Assembly (NCBI RefSeq): GCF_000282535.1
Contig: NZ_AKJC01000164.1
Coordinates: forward strand, 1 to 36,043
Source of the DNA: Pseudomonas sp. GM84
Lineage (GTDB): Bacteria; Pseudomonadota; Gammaproteobacteria; Pseudomonadales; Pseudomonadaceae
Direction: 5' to 3'
Length of the DNA stretch: 36,043 nt
Under the pieces are notes generated by a model. That model searched no databases. It worked only from the letters and a program-made list of their open reading frames with translations, and had not been told where the DNA came from. Below are positions 26,020-34,715 of this stretch, piece by piece; the stretch's first letter is position 1; every line of letters begins with the position of its first letter. The position numbers and the translations under genes were made by a program.

Positions 26020-28611
26020 ATGTCTTCACGCAAATTCGGCCTCAACCTGGTGGTGGTGCTGGCCATCGCCGCACTGTTCACCGGGTTCTGGGCGCTGGTC
26101 AATCGCCCAGTGTCCGCGCCTGCCTGGCCAGAACAGATCTCCGGCTTTTCGTACTCGCCATTCCGCCTCGGGGAAAGCCCGCAAAAGGGCCAGTACCCCA
26201 GCGACGACGAGATGCGCCAGGACCTGGAGCAGATGAACAAGCTGACCGACAGCATCCGCATCTATACCGTCGAAGGCTCCCAGGCCGACATTCCGCGGCT
26301 GGCCGAGGAGTTCGGCTTGCGGGTGACCCTGGGCATCTGGATCAGTCCCGACCTGGAGCGCAACGAGCGCGAGATCGCCAAAGCCATCGAACTGGCCAAT
26401 ACCTCGCGCAGCGTGGTGCGCGTGGTCGTGGGCAACGAAGCCCTGTTCCGTGAGGAAATCACCCCCGAAGCGCTCATCCAATACCTGGACCGAGTGCGTG
26501 CGGCGGTCAAGGTGCCGGTCACCACCAGCGAACAGTGGCATATCTGGAAGGAACACCCGGAGCTGGCCAAGCACGTCGACCTGATCGCCGCGCACATCCT
26601 GCCCTACTGGGAGTTCGTGCCGATGCAGGACTCGGTAGAGTTCGTCCTCGACCGCGCCCGCGAGCTCAAGCAGCAGTTCCCGCGCAAGCCCCTGCTGCTT
26701 TCGGAAGTCGGCTGGCCGAGCAATGGCCGCATGCGCGGCGGTGCCGACGCCACCCAGGCCGACCAGGCCATCTACCTGCGCACCTTGGTCAACACCCTCA
26801 ACCGCCGTGGCTACAACTACTTCGTCATCGAAGCCTACGACCAGCCGTGGAAAGCCAGTGACGAAGGCTCGGTGGGGGCCTACTGGGGCGTGTTCAACGC
26901 CGAACGCCAGCAGAAATTCAACTTCGAAGGGCCCGTGGTGGCGATTCCGCAATGGCGTGCGCTGGCGGTCGCCTCGGTGGTACTGGCGATGATCGCCCTG
27001 ACCGTGCTGCTGATCGACGGCTCGGCCCTGCGCCAGCGCGGGCGAACCTTCCTCACCTTCATCACCTTCCTTTGTGGTTCGGTACTGGTGTGGATCGGCT
27101 ACGACTACAGCCAGCAGTACAGCACCTGGTTCAGCCTCACCGTCGGCGTGTTGCTGGCACTGGGCGCGCTGGGCGTGTTCATCGTGCTGATGACCGAGGC
27201 CCATGAACTGGCCGAGGCGGTGTGGATCCACAAACGCCGCCGAGAATTCCTGCCGGTGCAGGGCGACACCGCCTACCGGCCGAAAGTCTCCGTGCATGTG
27301 CCGTGCTACAACGAACCGCCGGAGATGGTCAAACAGACTCTGGACGCCCTGGCCGCGCTGGATTACCCGGATTACGAAGTACTGGTGATCGACAACAACA
27401 CCAAGGACCCGGCCGTGTGGGAGCCCCTCAAGGCTCACTGCGAAAAGCTCGGCGAACGTTTCAAGTTCTTCCACGTAGCGCCGCTGGCCGGTTTCAAGGG
27501 CGGCGCGCTGAACTACCTGATCCCGCACACGGCCGAAGATGCCGAAGTGATCGCCGTGATCGACTCGGACTACTGCGTCGACCGCAACTGGCTCAAGCAC
27601 ATGGTGCCGCACTTCGCCGACCCGAAAATCGCCGTGGTGCAATCGCCGCAGGACTACCGCGACCAGCACGAAAGCGCCTTCAAGAAACTGTGCTACAGCG
27701 AATACAAGGGTTTCTTCCACATCGGCATGGTCACCCGCAACGACCGTGACGCGATCATCCAGCACGGCACCATGACCATGACCCGGCGCAGCGTGCTCGT
27801 AGAGCTGGGCTGGGCAGAATGGTGCATCTGCGAGGATGCCGAGCTGGGCCTGCGCGTGTTCGAGAAAGGCCTGTCGGCCGCCTACGCCCACAACAGCTAT
27901 GGCAAGGGCCTGATGCCCGATACCTTCATCGACTTCAAGAAGCAGCGCTTTCGCTGGGCCTATGGCGCCATCCAGATCATCAAGCACCATGCCGCGGCCT
28001 TGCTGCGTGGCAAAGGCAGCGAGCTGACCCGCGGCCAGCGTTACCACTTCCTGGCCGGCTGGCTGCCGTGGATCGCCGACGGCATGAACATCTTCTTCAC
28101 CGTCGGCGCCTTGTTGTGGTCGGCGGCGATGATCATCGTGCCCCATCGGGTCGACCCGCCGCTGATGATCTTTGCCATTCCGCCCTTGGCGCTGTTCTTC
28201 TTCAAGGTGGGCAAGATCATCTTCCTGTACCGCCGTGCGGTGGGGGTGAACCTGAAGGATGCCTTCGCGGCGGCGCTGGCCGGCCTGGCCCTGTCGCACA
28301 CGATCGCCAAAGCGGTGCTGTACGGGTTCTTCACCAGCAGCATGCCGTTCTTCCGCACGCCGAAGAATGCCGATAGCCACGGGTTGCTGGTGGCGATTTC
28401 CGAAGCGCGGGAAGAGCTGTTCATCATGTTGCTCTTGTGGGGCGCGGCGGCTGGGATCTATCTGGTGCAAGGGCTGCCGAGTTCGGACATGCGCTTCTGG
28501 GTGGCGATGCTGCTGGTGCAGTCGTTGCCTTACTTGGCGGCGCTGGTGATGGCGTTCTTGTCGTCGCTGCCAAAGCCTGCGGACAAGGTCGCAGAACCGC
28601 AGCAGGCATGA
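26020..28611 (+). CDS. ndvB: Membrane glucan synthase: GH17 transglycosylase domain fused to GT2
   Basis: This 863-aa inner membrane protein matches Pseudomonas NdvB, involved in periplasmic cyclic beta-(1,3)-glucans that contribute to biofilm antibiotic tolerance in P. aeruginosa. Residues 8-28 are a membrane anchor. Residues 40-310 form a periplasmic GH17 domain with both catalytic Glu present: Glu140 in VVGNEALF (acid/base) and Glu229 in LLSEVGWPSNG (nucleophile). Three membrane segments (311-392) lead to a cytoplasmic GT2 domain at 420-650 with DSD (515-517), CEDAELG and QRFRW (642-646). Four or five membrane segments follow. It lies before dapE, as in P. aeruginosa. No gene for a glucan modifying enzyme is nearby. 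Confidence 0.9.
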   Translation: MSSRKFGLNLVVVLAIAALFTGFWALVNRPVSAPAWPEQISGFSYSPFRLGESPQKGQYPSDDEMRQDLEQMNKLTDSIRIYTVEGSQADIPRLAEEFGLRVTLGIWISPDLERNEREIAKAIELANTSRSVVRVVVGNEALFREEITPEALIQYLDRVRAAVKVPVTTSEQWHIWKEHPELAKHVDLIAAHILPYWEFVPMQDSVEFVLDRARELKQQFPRKPLLLSEVGWPSNGRMRGGADATQADQAIYLRTLVNTLNRRGYNYFVIEAYDQPWKASDEGSVGAYWGVFNAERQQKFNFEGPVVAIPQWRALAVASVVLAMIALTVLLIDGSALRQRGRTFLTFITFLCGSVLVWIGYDYSQQYSTWFSLTVGVLLALGALGVFIVLMTEAHELAEAVWIHKRRREFLPVQGDTAYRPKVSVHVPCYNEPPEMVKQTLDALAALDYPDYEVLVIDNNTKDPAVWEPLKAHCEKLGERFKFFHVAPLAGFKGGALNYLIPHTAEDAEVIAVIDSDYCVDRNWLKHMVPHFADPKIAVVQSPQDYRDQHESAFKKLCYSEYKGFFHIGMVTRNDRDAIIQHGTMTMTRRSVLVELGWAEWCICEDAELGLRVFEKGLSAAYAHNSYGKGLMPDTFIDFKKQRFRWAYGAIQIIKHHAAALLRGKGSELTRGQRYHFLAGWLPWIADGMNIFFTVGALLWSAAMIIVPHRVDPPLMIFAIPPLALFFFKVGKIIFLYRRAVGVNLKDAFAAALAGLALSHTIAKAVLYGFFTSSMPFFRTPKNADSHGLLVAISEAREELFIMLLLWGAAAGIYLVQGLPSSDMRFWVAMLLVQSLPYLAALVMAFLSSLPKPADKVAEPQQA

Positions 28612-28618
28612 GATTGTC

Positions 28619-28739
28619 GTGGGCTGCTTTGCAGCCCGATCGCTGGCAAGCCAGCTCCCACAGGATTCTCGCCACCTTGAGAACTGCGCAGCACCTGTGG
28701 GAGCCGGCTTGCCGGCGATTGGGCCGCAAAGCGGCCCCA
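28619..28739. repeat. Inverted REP pair between ndvB and dapE
   Basis: The left unit (28619-28664) begins with a hairpin GGGCTGC-TTT-GCAGCCC and has the variant core GCTGGCAAGCCAGC. The right unit (28694-28738) has the core GCCGGCTTGCCGGC and ends with GGCCGC-AAA-GCGGCC. They are in opposite orientation and separated by about 29 bases. The block lies between two co-directional genes, so it may end ndvB transcription or protect its 3' end. Confidence 0.85.
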
Positions 28740-28767
28740 TTGGCCCGTGCCGACGCCCCTTGTTTGA

Positions 28768-28778
28768 TATAAGATAAC
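28768..28778 (+). promoter_or_regulatory. Possible dapE promoter
   Basis: TATAAGATAAC (28768-28778) gives two overlapping -10-like hexamers (TATAAG, GATAAC), 41-51 bases before the dapE ATG and downstream of the REP pair. There is no convincing -35 box. Call made mainly because the REP block suggests a new start is needed. Confidence 0.3.
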
Positions 28779-28818
28779 GCCCCTCGTTTTCCCGCCTTGC
28801 CTTGCCCCGGAGTCCCCC

Positions 28819-29970
28819 ATGACGGCCCCAGCCGAGCTCTCGCCCACCCTTCAACTGGCCTGCGACCTGATCCGTCGCCCCTCGGTCACCCCCGTCGACG
28901 CCGACTGCCAGGCACAGATGATGAATCGACTGGCCGCCGTGGGCTTCCAGCTCGAGCCGATGCGCATCGAAGACGTCGACAACTTCTGGGCCAGCCACGG
29001 CAATCAGGACGGACCGGTGCTGTGCTTTGCCGGCCACACCGACGTGGTCCCCACGGGCCCGGTGCAGCAGTGGCAACACGAGCCGTTCGAGGCGCTGATC
29101 GATGCCGACGGCATGCTCTGCGGCCGTGGCGCCGCCGACATGAAAGGCAGCCTGGCGTCGATGGTGGTGGCCAGCGAGCGCTTCGTGCGCGACTACCCTG
29201 ACCACCGCGGCAAGGTCACCTTCCTGATCACCAGCGACGAAGAAGGCCCGGCGCACCACGGCACCAAGGCCGTGGTCGAGCGCCTGAAGGCGCGTAACGA
29301 GCGCCTGGACTGGTGCATCGTCGGCGAGCCGTCGAGCACCACGCTGCTCGGTGATGTGGTCAAGAACGGCCGCCGTGGCTCGCTCGGCGCCAAGCTGACC
29401 GTGCGTGGCAAGCAGGGCCACGTGGCCTACCCGCACCTGGCGCGCAACCCGATCCACCTGGCCGCGCCGGCCCTGGCGGAACTGGCTGGCGAGCACTGGG
29501 ACGAAGGCAATGCGTTCTTCCCGCCGACCAGCTTCCAGATCTCCAACCTCAATTCCGGCACCGGTGCCACCAACGTGGTCCCGGGCGAGCTGACTGCGCT
29601 GTTCAACTTCCGCTTCTCTACCGAGTCGACCGTCGAAGGCCTGCAAGCACGGGTTTCGGCGATCCTCGACAAGCATGAGCTGGACTGGTCGATCGACTGG
29701 GCGCTGTCGGGCCTGCCCTTCCTCACCGAGCCGGGCGAACTGCTCGATGCGGTGGCAGCCAGCATCAAGGGCGTCACCGGCCGCGACACCCAGCCGTCCA
29801 CCAGTGGCGGCACCTCCGATGGCCGCTTCATCGCCACCATGGGCACCCAGGTGGTCGAGCTGGGCCCGGTCAACGCCACCATCCACCAGGTCGATGAGCG
29901 CATCCTGGCTAGCGACCTCGACTTGCTGACCGAGATCTACTACCAGACCCTGGTCCGGTTGCTCGCCTGA
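28819..29970 (+). CDS. dapE: Succinyl-diaminopimelate desuccinylase
   Basis: DapE (383 aa, M20 metallopeptidase family) hydrolyses N-succinyl-LL-diaminopimelate to succinate and LL-DAP. Zinc-site residues are His73 in FAGHTDVV, Asp107 in [10 protein letters not shown], and Glu141-Glu142 in [11 protein letters not shown] (general base plus ligand); a C-terminal His in NATIHQVDE completes the site. The dimerisation lid lies between about residues 180 and 290. It completes the succinylase branch together with dapD and dapC. Its stop shares a base with the rlmA start (TGATG). Confidence 0.97.
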   Translation: MTAPAELSPTLQLACDLIRRPSVTPVDADCQAQMMNRLAAVGFQLEPMRIEDVDNFWASHGNQDGPVLCFAGHTDVVPTGPVQQWQHEPFEALIDADGMLCGRGAADMKGSLASMVVASERFVRDYPDHRGKVTFLITSDEEGPAHHGTKAVVERLKARNERLDWCIVGEPSSTTLLGDVVKNGRRGSLGAKLTVRGKQGHVAYPHLARNPIHLAAPALAELAGEHWDEGNAFFPPTSFQISNLNSGTGATNVVPGELTALFNFRFSTESTVEGLQARVSAILDKHELDWSIDWALSGLPFLTEPGELLDAVAASIKGVTGRDTQPSTSGGTSDGRFIATMGTQVVELGPVNATIHQVDERILASDLDLLTEIYYQTLVRLLA

Positions 29971-30782
29971 TGCTCGCCTGCCCTATCTGCCAGGCCGCCC
30001 TCACGCGCCTCGACAACGGTGTGGTGTGCCCGGCTGGCCACCGCTTCGACCGTGCCCGCCAGGGTTACCTGAACCTGCTGCCGGTGCAGCACAAGAACAG
30101 CCGTGACCCAGGCGACAACCAGGCCATGGTCGAAGCGCGCCGCGACTTCCTCGACGCCGGCCACTATGCCCCGGTGGCCCGCCGCCTGGCAGCGCTGGCC
30201 GCCGAGCGCAAGCCCGGCGCCTGGCTCGACATCGGCTGCGGCGAGGGCTACTACACCGCACAGCTGGCCCAGGCCCTGCCACAGGCCGACGGCTATGCCC
30301 TGGACATCTCCCGCGAAGCGGTCAAGCGTGCCTGCCGCCGCGACCCTGGCGTGACCTGGATGGTCGCCAGCATGGCCCGCGTGCCACTGGCCGATGCCAG
30401 CTGCCAGTTCATCGCCAGTGTGTTCAGCCCGCTCGACTGGGCCGAAGCCAAGCGCCTGCTCAGCCCCGGTGGTGGCCTGATGCGGGTTGGCCCGACCAGC
30501 GGGCACCTGATGGAACTGCGCGAAGTGCTCTACGATGAAGTACGCCCCTACGCCGACGACAAGCACCTGGCCCTGGTGCCGGAGGGCATGGCCCACGCCC
30601 ACGGCGAAATCCTCGAGTTCCGCCTGAGCCTGGCCGAACCCAAGGCCCGCGCCGACCTGCTGGCAATGACCCCTCACGGCTGGCGAGCCAGTGCCGAGAA
30701 GCGCGCGCGGGTGATCGACCAGCCCGAGCCGTTCGAGGTCACGGTTTCCATGCGTTATGACTATTTCGTGCGCCAAGACTGA
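29970..30782 (+). CDS. rlmA: 23S rRNA (guanine-N1)-methyltransferase RlmA
   Basis: RlmA/RrmA (270 aa) methylates N1 of a guanine in helix 35 of 23S rRNA (G745 in E. coli numbering). The N-terminal zinc site is intact: Cys4, Cys7, Cys20, His24 in CPICQAA and VCPAGHRFD. The SAM-binding motif WLDIGCGEGYYT follows near residue 87, and FSPLDWAEAKRLLSPGGGLMRVGP is a later Rossmann block. The choice of G745 rather than G748 rests on resemblance to the gram-negative enzyme (RlmA-I). It is coupled to dapE by a one-base overlap, an arrangement seen in Pseudomonas. Confidence 0.92.
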   Translation: MLACPICQAALTRLDNGVVCPAGHRFDRARQGYLNLLPVQHKNSRDPGDNQAMVEARRDFLDAGHYAPVARRLAALAAERKPGAWLDIGCGEGYYTAQLAQALPQADGYALDISREAVKRACRRDPGVTWMVASMARVPLADASCQFIASVFSPLDWAEAKRLLSPGGGLMRVGPTSGHLMELREVLYDEVRPYADDKHLALVPEGMAHAHGEILEFRLSLAEPKARADLLAMTPHGWRASAEKRARVIDQPEPFEVTVSMRYDYFVRQD

Positions 30783-30799
30783 GCACACCCGGAGCCCTT

Positions 30800-31174
30800 A
30801 TGCGCCAACCTGATATCGAGATCTACCTGAAGGACGCCGACGTCGACCACCAGCAAATTGCCAAGTGGCTGGCCGAGGCAATCGGCCCGTGCAGCGAATG
30901 GCAGCAGAAAGGTCAGACCTTCAAATGCCAAGCCGGTAACATTCCAGTCACTTGGTTACCGAAGGCTGTAGGGAAATGGAACAGCCTGTACCTGGAAAGC
31001 GACCAGACCCCCTGGGCCGATGACATCGCCTGCGCCCGCGCCGCGTTCGCCGCACTGGGCGTCGAAGTGCGCTGTGCACCGGGTGGCTGGGTCGAGGAGG
31101 ACGGGGAAGAAGATGCCGACCGCTGGGTCCGCATCAGCGCCGACGGTGAAGAGGAAATCACCTGGCGTACATGA
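30800..31174 (+). CDS. Conserved hypothetical protein, 124 aa
   Basis: I do not recognise a named family. The protein is small, soluble, with no signal peptide or membrane segment. The N-terminus (EIYLKDADVDHQQIAKWLAEAIG) looks like an alpha/beta start; the middle has two Cys (CSEWQQ, FKCQAG) and several Trp; the C-terminal 30 residues are very acidic (WVEEDGEEDADRW) and end EEITWRT. GGAG precedes the ATG, 17 bp after rlmA, so it is very likely co-transcribed with dapE-rlmA. I recall a hypothetical protein in the same place (between rrmA and a cold-shock gene) in P. aeruginosa, so it is probably genus-wide. The stop lies inside the inverted repeat GTACAT-GA-ATGTAC (31167-31180). Confidence 0.85.
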   Translation: MRQPDIEIYLKDADVDHQQIAKWLAEAIGPCSEWQQKGQTFKCQAGNIPVTWLPKAVGKWNSLYLESDQTPWADDIACARAAFAALGVEVRCAPGGWVEEDGEEDADRWVRISADGEEEITWRT

Positions 31175-31189
31175 ATGTACAACGTTCTT

Positions 31190-31264
31190 TGTGGGAGCCG
31201 GCTTGCCGGCGATGCAAGCACCGCGGTGTCCGCCGCTGATCGCCGGCAAGCCAGCTCCTACAAG
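31190..31264. repeat. Inverted REP pair between the hypothetical gene and csp
   Basis: The left unit (31190-31216) is TTGTGGGAGCCGGC followed by TTGCCGGCGATG, and the right unit (31238-31264) is GATCGCCGGCAAGCCAGC followed by TCCTACAAG in opposite orientation. They fill the convergent gap and end 2 bases before the csp stop codon. Confidence 0.85.
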
Positions 31265-31265
31265 C

Positions 31266-31475
31266 TCAGAGGCCTACTACGTCCTCGGCTTGCAGGCCTT
31301 TCTGGCCCTGCACGCAGGCGTATTCCACCCGCTGCCCTTCGACCAGGGTACGATGCCCCTCACCGCGGATCGCCCGATAGTGGACGAACACATCCGCACC
31401 ACCTTCGCGCTGAATGAAGCCATAGCCCTTGGCATCGTTGAACCACTTTACATTCCCAGTCTCACGAGACGACAT
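31266..31475 (-). CDS. Cold-shock domain protein
   Basis: This 69-aa CspA-family protein binds single-stranded nucleic acid as an RNA chaperone or antiterminator. [16 protein letters not shown] contains RNP1 (KGYGFI, residues 16-21), and DVFVHY (28-33) is RNP2. Compared with CspA it has a polar [15 protein letters not shown] tail. Whether it is cold induced cannot be read from the protein, but the leader is long (about 95 bases from the predicted start) and structured, like those of cold-regulated csp genes. GGAG lies 8-11 bases before the ATG. It converges on the rlmA unit and diverges from plsB. Confidence 0.95.
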   Translation of the reverse strand: MSSRETGNVKWFNDAKGYGFIQREGGADVFVHYRAIRGEGHRTLVEGQRVEYACVQGQKGLQAEDVVGL

Positions 31476-31500
31476 CTGAACTACTCCGAATTTTTATTGT

Positions 31501-31529
31501 GAAGATCGCCTTGCAGGCACAAGGTCTTC
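31501..31529 (-). promoter_or_regulatory. Hairpin in the csp leader
   Basis: The arms GAAGA-(TCG)-CCTTG and CAAGG-TCTTC pair as 10 bp around a 3-base bulge, with a 6-base loop. The hairpin lies 26 bases upstream of the csp ATG inside the predicted transcript. It could act in temperature-dependent translation; this is inference only. Confidence 0.4.
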
Positions 31530-31577
31530 ACCCCGTGCCGACGCCGCTTGATGAAATATCCTGCAAGTGGCAGGCCG

Positions 31578-31583
31578 AGTATA
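31578..31583 (-). promoter_or_regulatory. -10 box of csp promoter
   Basis: TATACT lies on the minus strand, about 103 bases before the csp ATG, within an AT-rich stretch unusual for this window. The -35 region is poor (TGAAAT with a 17-bp spacer). On the plus strand of this gap I found no convincing plsB promoter. Confidence 0.45.
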
Positions 31584-31717
31584 TGACACGGAACAAATAA
31601 ATTTCATGACTGCGGCGCCGCTTGCAGGATTTTGCTGAACTTGCGCAGATACGGCAGACTAATTGGCTGCACTCGCAAAAAATCACCACCTGTCATCACA
31701 CCCAGGGCACACACCCC

Positions 31718-34204
31718 ATGACCCGTTCCCCCCTGCGCCGCCTGATCTTCGGCGCCTTGCGTCGCCTGTTGTACCTGTGGGTGCGCTCCGAGACCATCAA
31801 CCAATCGTCGATGAGCCTCAACCTCGACCGCAGCCGGTCGGTGTTCTATGCCCTGCCTTCGCCCTCGCTCAGCGACCTGGCGGTACTGGATCATGAGTGC
31901 ACCAAGGCCGGCCTGCCGCGCCCGGTACTGCCGGTGGCCGTGGGTCCGTTGCACGAACCCGCCGGGTTCTTCTACCTCACCCCCGACCCGGACTGGCTGG
32001 GCCGCCATGACAAACGCGGCGCACCGCCGACCCTGGAGCGTCTGGTCGCCGCCGTGAGCCAGCACGCCGAGGAAGACGCGCAAATCATCCCGGTCAGCGT
32101 GTTCTGGGGGCAGACCCCGGCCAGCGAATCCAGCCCGTGGAAACTGCTGTTCGCCGACAGCTGGGCGGTCACCGGGCGCCTGCGCCGGCTACTGACCATC
32201 CTGATCCTGGGGCGCAAGACCCGCGTGCAGTTCTCCGCCCCCATCCACCTGCGCGAACTGGTGCAGCACAACAAAGGCCATGAACGCACCGTACGCATGG
32301 CCCAGCGCCTGATGCGCGTGCATTTCCGCAACCTCAAGACCGCGGTGATCGGCCCGGACATCTCCCACCGGCGCAACCTGGTGAAGGGCCTGGTACATGC
32401 CCCGCAGGTACGTCAGGCCATCGCCGAAGAGGCGCAGCGCGAGAACATTCCCCAGGCCAAGGCCGAAGCCCAGGCACTGCGCTATGGCAACGAGATTGCC
32501 TCGGACTACACCTACACCGCGATCCGCTTCCTCGAAGTGGTCCTGAGCTGGTTCTGGAACAAGATCTACGACGGTATCAAGGTCAACCATATCGAGCAGG
32601 TGCAGGGCATCGCACCGGGCCACGAAGTGATCTACGTGCCGTGCCACCGCAGCCACATCGATTACCTGCTGCTGTCCTACCTGCTGTTCCGCAACGGCCT
32701 GACGCCGCCGCACGTGGCCGCCGGCATCAACCTCAACATGCCCGGCATCGGCGGCCTGCTACGCCGTGGCGGCGCCTTCTTCATGCGCCGCACGTTCAAG
32801 GGCAACCCGCTGTACACCTCGGTGTTCAACGAATACCTGCACACCCTGTTCAGCAAAGGCTTCCCGGTGGAGTACTTCGTCGAAGGCGGGCGCTCGCGCA
32901 CCGGGCGCATGCTGCAGCCACGCACCGGGATGCTGGCCATCACCCTGCGCAGCTTCCTGCGCTCGTCACGCATGCCAATCGTCTTCGTTCCCGTATACAT
33001 CGGCTACGAGCGAGTGCTCGAAGGCCGCACCTACCTGGGTGAACTGCGGGGCGCGAGCAAGAAGAAAGAGTCGATTTTCGACATCTTCAAGGTGATCGGC
33101 GCACTGAAACAGCGCTTCGGCCAGGTCTACGTCAACTTCGGCGAGCCGATCCGCCTGGCCGGCTTCCTCGACCAGCAGCAACCCGGCTGGCGCGAGCAGG
33201 ATCATGGCCCGCAGTTCCGCCCGGCCTGGCTCAATGAGACCACCACCCGCCTGGGCGAAACCGTTGCCCGGCGCCTGAACGAGGCGGCGGCGATCAACCC
33301 GGTCAACCTGGTGGCGCTGGCACTGCTGTCCACCAGCCGCCTGGCCCTGGACGAACAGGCCCTGAAACGGGTGCTCGACCTGTACCTGGCGCTGTTGCGC
33401 AAGGTGCCGTACTCCGAGCACACCACCTTGCCTGAGGGTAACGGCCAGGCGCTGATCGAACACGTCAGGCGCATGGACCTGCTGGCCGAGCAGAAAGACG
33501 CCCTGGGCCGCATCCTGTACCTGGATGAAGCCAACGCGGTACTGATGACCTATTACCGCAACAACGTCCTGCACATCTTTGCCCTGCCGGCATTGCTGGC
33601 GAGCTTCTTCCACAGCAGCTCGCGGATGAGCCGCGAACTGCTCGGCCAGTACGTGCACGCGCTGTACCCGTACCTGCAGGCCGAGCTGTTCCTGCGCTGG
33701 GAGGTTGCGCAGCTGGACGAAGTGATCGACCAGTGGCTGGCCGCGCTGGTCGAACAGGGCCTGCTGCGCCAGGAGGGCGAGATGTACATCCGCCCCGTCC
33801 CGAGCTCGCGCCAGTACGTCCTGCTGACCCTGCTCGCCCGGACCATCACCCAGACCTTGCAGCGCTTCTACATGGCGACTTCGCTGCTGCTCAACAGCGG
33901 CCAGAACACCCTCAGCGCCGAAGAACTGGAAGACCTCTGCGTGATGATGGCCCAGCGCCTGTCGATCCTGCATGGCCTTAACGCCCCGGAGTTCTTCGAC
34001 AAGACCCTGTTCCGGCATTTCATCCAGACCTTGATCGAGCAAGGCGTGCTGCGCCCAGGCGGTGACGGCAAGCTCGGCCACCACGAAAAACTCGGCGAGC
34101 TCGCCGAGGGTGTGGCCAAGCGTGTGCTGTCGGCCGAGCTGCGGTTGTCGATCCGACAGGTTGCACTGCATCGCGACGAGACCGTAGAGGCCTTCACAGG
34201 GTAA
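31718..34204 (+). CDS. plsB: Glycerol-3-phosphate 1-O-acyltransferase
   Basis: PlsB (828 aa) acylates sn-glycerol 3-phosphate at position 1 from acyl-ACP or acyl-CoA, the first step of phospholipid synthesis at the inner membrane. The four acyltransferase blocks are all present: HRSHID (His310, Asp315) in [41 protein letters not shown] and [13 protein letters not shown]. The frame is open to a TTG at 31622, but the ATG at 31718 gives the family length and N-terminus [20 protein letters not shown]. There is no strong ribosome binding site (upstream CAGGGCACACACCCC). It lies alone on its strand after csp, and 80 bp separate it from the YbaY-like gene. Confidence 0.96.
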   Translation: MTRSPLRRLIFGALRRLLYLWVRSETINQSSMSLNLDRSRSVFYALPSPSLSDLAVLDHECTKAGLPRPVLPVAVGPLHEPAGFFYLTPDPDWLGRHDKRGAPPTLERLVAAVSQHAEEDAQIIPVSVFWGQTPASESSPWKLLFADSWAVTGRLRRLLTILILGRKTRVQFSAPIHLRELVQHNKGHERTVRMAQRLMRVHFRNLKTAVIGPDISHRRNLVKGLVHAPQVRQAIAEEAQRENIPQAKAEAQALRYGNEIASDYTYTAIRFLEVVLSWFWNKIYDGIKVNHIEQVQGIAPGHEVIYVPCHRSHIDYLLLSYLLFRNGLTPPHVAAGINLNMPGIGGLLRRGGAFFMRRTFKGNPLYTSVFNEYLHTLFSKGFPVEYFVEGGRSRTGRMLQPRTGMLAITLRSFLRSSRMPIVFVPVYIGYERVLEGRTYLGELRGASKKKESIFDIFKVIGALKQRFGQVYVNFGEPIRLAGFLDQQQPGWREQDHGPQFRPAWLNETTTRLGETVARRLNEAAAINPVNLVALALLSTSRLALDEQALKRVLDLYLALLRKVPYSEHTTLPEGNGQALIEHVRRMDLLAEQKDALGRILYLDEANAVLMTYYRNNVLHIFALPALLASFFHSSSRMSRELLGQYVHALYPYLQAELFLRWEVAQLDEVIDQWLAALVEQGLLRQEGEMYIRPVPSSRQYVLLTLLARTITQTLQRFYMATSLLLNSGQNTLSAEELEDLCVMMAQRLSILHGLNAPEFFDKTLFRHFIQTLIEQGVLRPGGDGKLGHHEKLGELAEGVAKRVLSAELRLSIRQVALHRDETVEAFTG

Positions 34205-34284
34205 GGCTTGCTACTGCCGCAAGACGGGCCGATGGGGTGAGGATGGGTTCGCTGGACCCTTCCCATCCCATTCGGAGTACTCAA

Positions 34285-34680
34285 ATGAGTGACACTTCCA
34301 TCCAATCCCTGGACGTCGAAATCGTCGCCTCGAGCGACGGTACCGTGCCGTCTTCCGGGCTCGTGCAAGTGAGCCTGGACGATGTGTCACTGGCCGATGC
34401 GCCGGCCATCTGCCATGCCCAGCTGCGCCTGCGCTGCGCCGGTACGATGCCGATCAACCTGCGCCTGAACTACGACAGCCAGCAGATCGACCCTCGCCAC
34501 ACCTACGCGCTGTCGGTGCGTATCGAACAGGATGGCCGGCTGCTGTACATCAACACCCGCACCCATGAAGTCGCACTCGACAAGGTCAAGGGCAAGCTCC
34601 AGGTAACCGTCGACAAGATCGACTCGATGACCGACGAAGTTCACGGCGGCAGCTGGGGTATCCCACTGACGGTACGCTGA
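34285..34680 (+). CDS. YbaY/YscW-domain protein without signal peptide
   Basis: This 131-aa protein resembles the YbaY family (YscW-type beta-sandwich domain): GLVQVSLDDVSLADAPA, the middle MPINLRLNYDSQQIDPRHTYALSVRIEQDGRLLYINTRTHEV, and the closing beta strand. Most relatives are lipoproteins, as is the second copy at 34888, but here neither the ATG at 34285 (GGAG upstream) nor the possible GTG at 34237 gives a signal peptide, so it should stay in the cytoplasm. The C-terminus IDSMTDEVHGGSWGIPLTVR is not shared with the lipoprotein copy. The function is unknown. It is followed by a micro-ORF at 35 bp and probably co-transcribed with it. Confidence 0.85.
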   Translation: MSDTSIQSLDVEIVASSDGTVPSSGLVQVSLDDVSLADAPAICHAQLRLRCAGTMPINLRLNYDSQQIDPRHTYALSVRIEQDGRLLYINTRTHEVALDKVKGKLQVTVDKIDSMTDEVHGGSWGIPLTVR

Positions 34681-34715
34681 ACACGTCCATTGATGCCTGC
34701 TCAAGGAGTTCACTC

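Noticed and set aside
26026..29886. Very long open frame (1286 codons) on the minus strand across ndvB and dapE
   Set aside because: It is antisense to two well-supported enzymes in high-GC DNA, where stop-free antisense frames are common; its translation has biased, low-complexity composition and no recognisable domain.
31622..31717. N-terminal extension of plsB to a TTG at 31622
   Set aside because: The added 32 residues are not family-like and the TTG lacks a ribosome binding site; the ATG at 31718 gives the usual 828 residues.
34205..34284. GGATGGG/CCCATCC inverted repeat after plsB as a terminator
   Set aside because: The 7-bp stem has a long loop and is followed by CATTCGG, not a T-tract; it is too weak to call.
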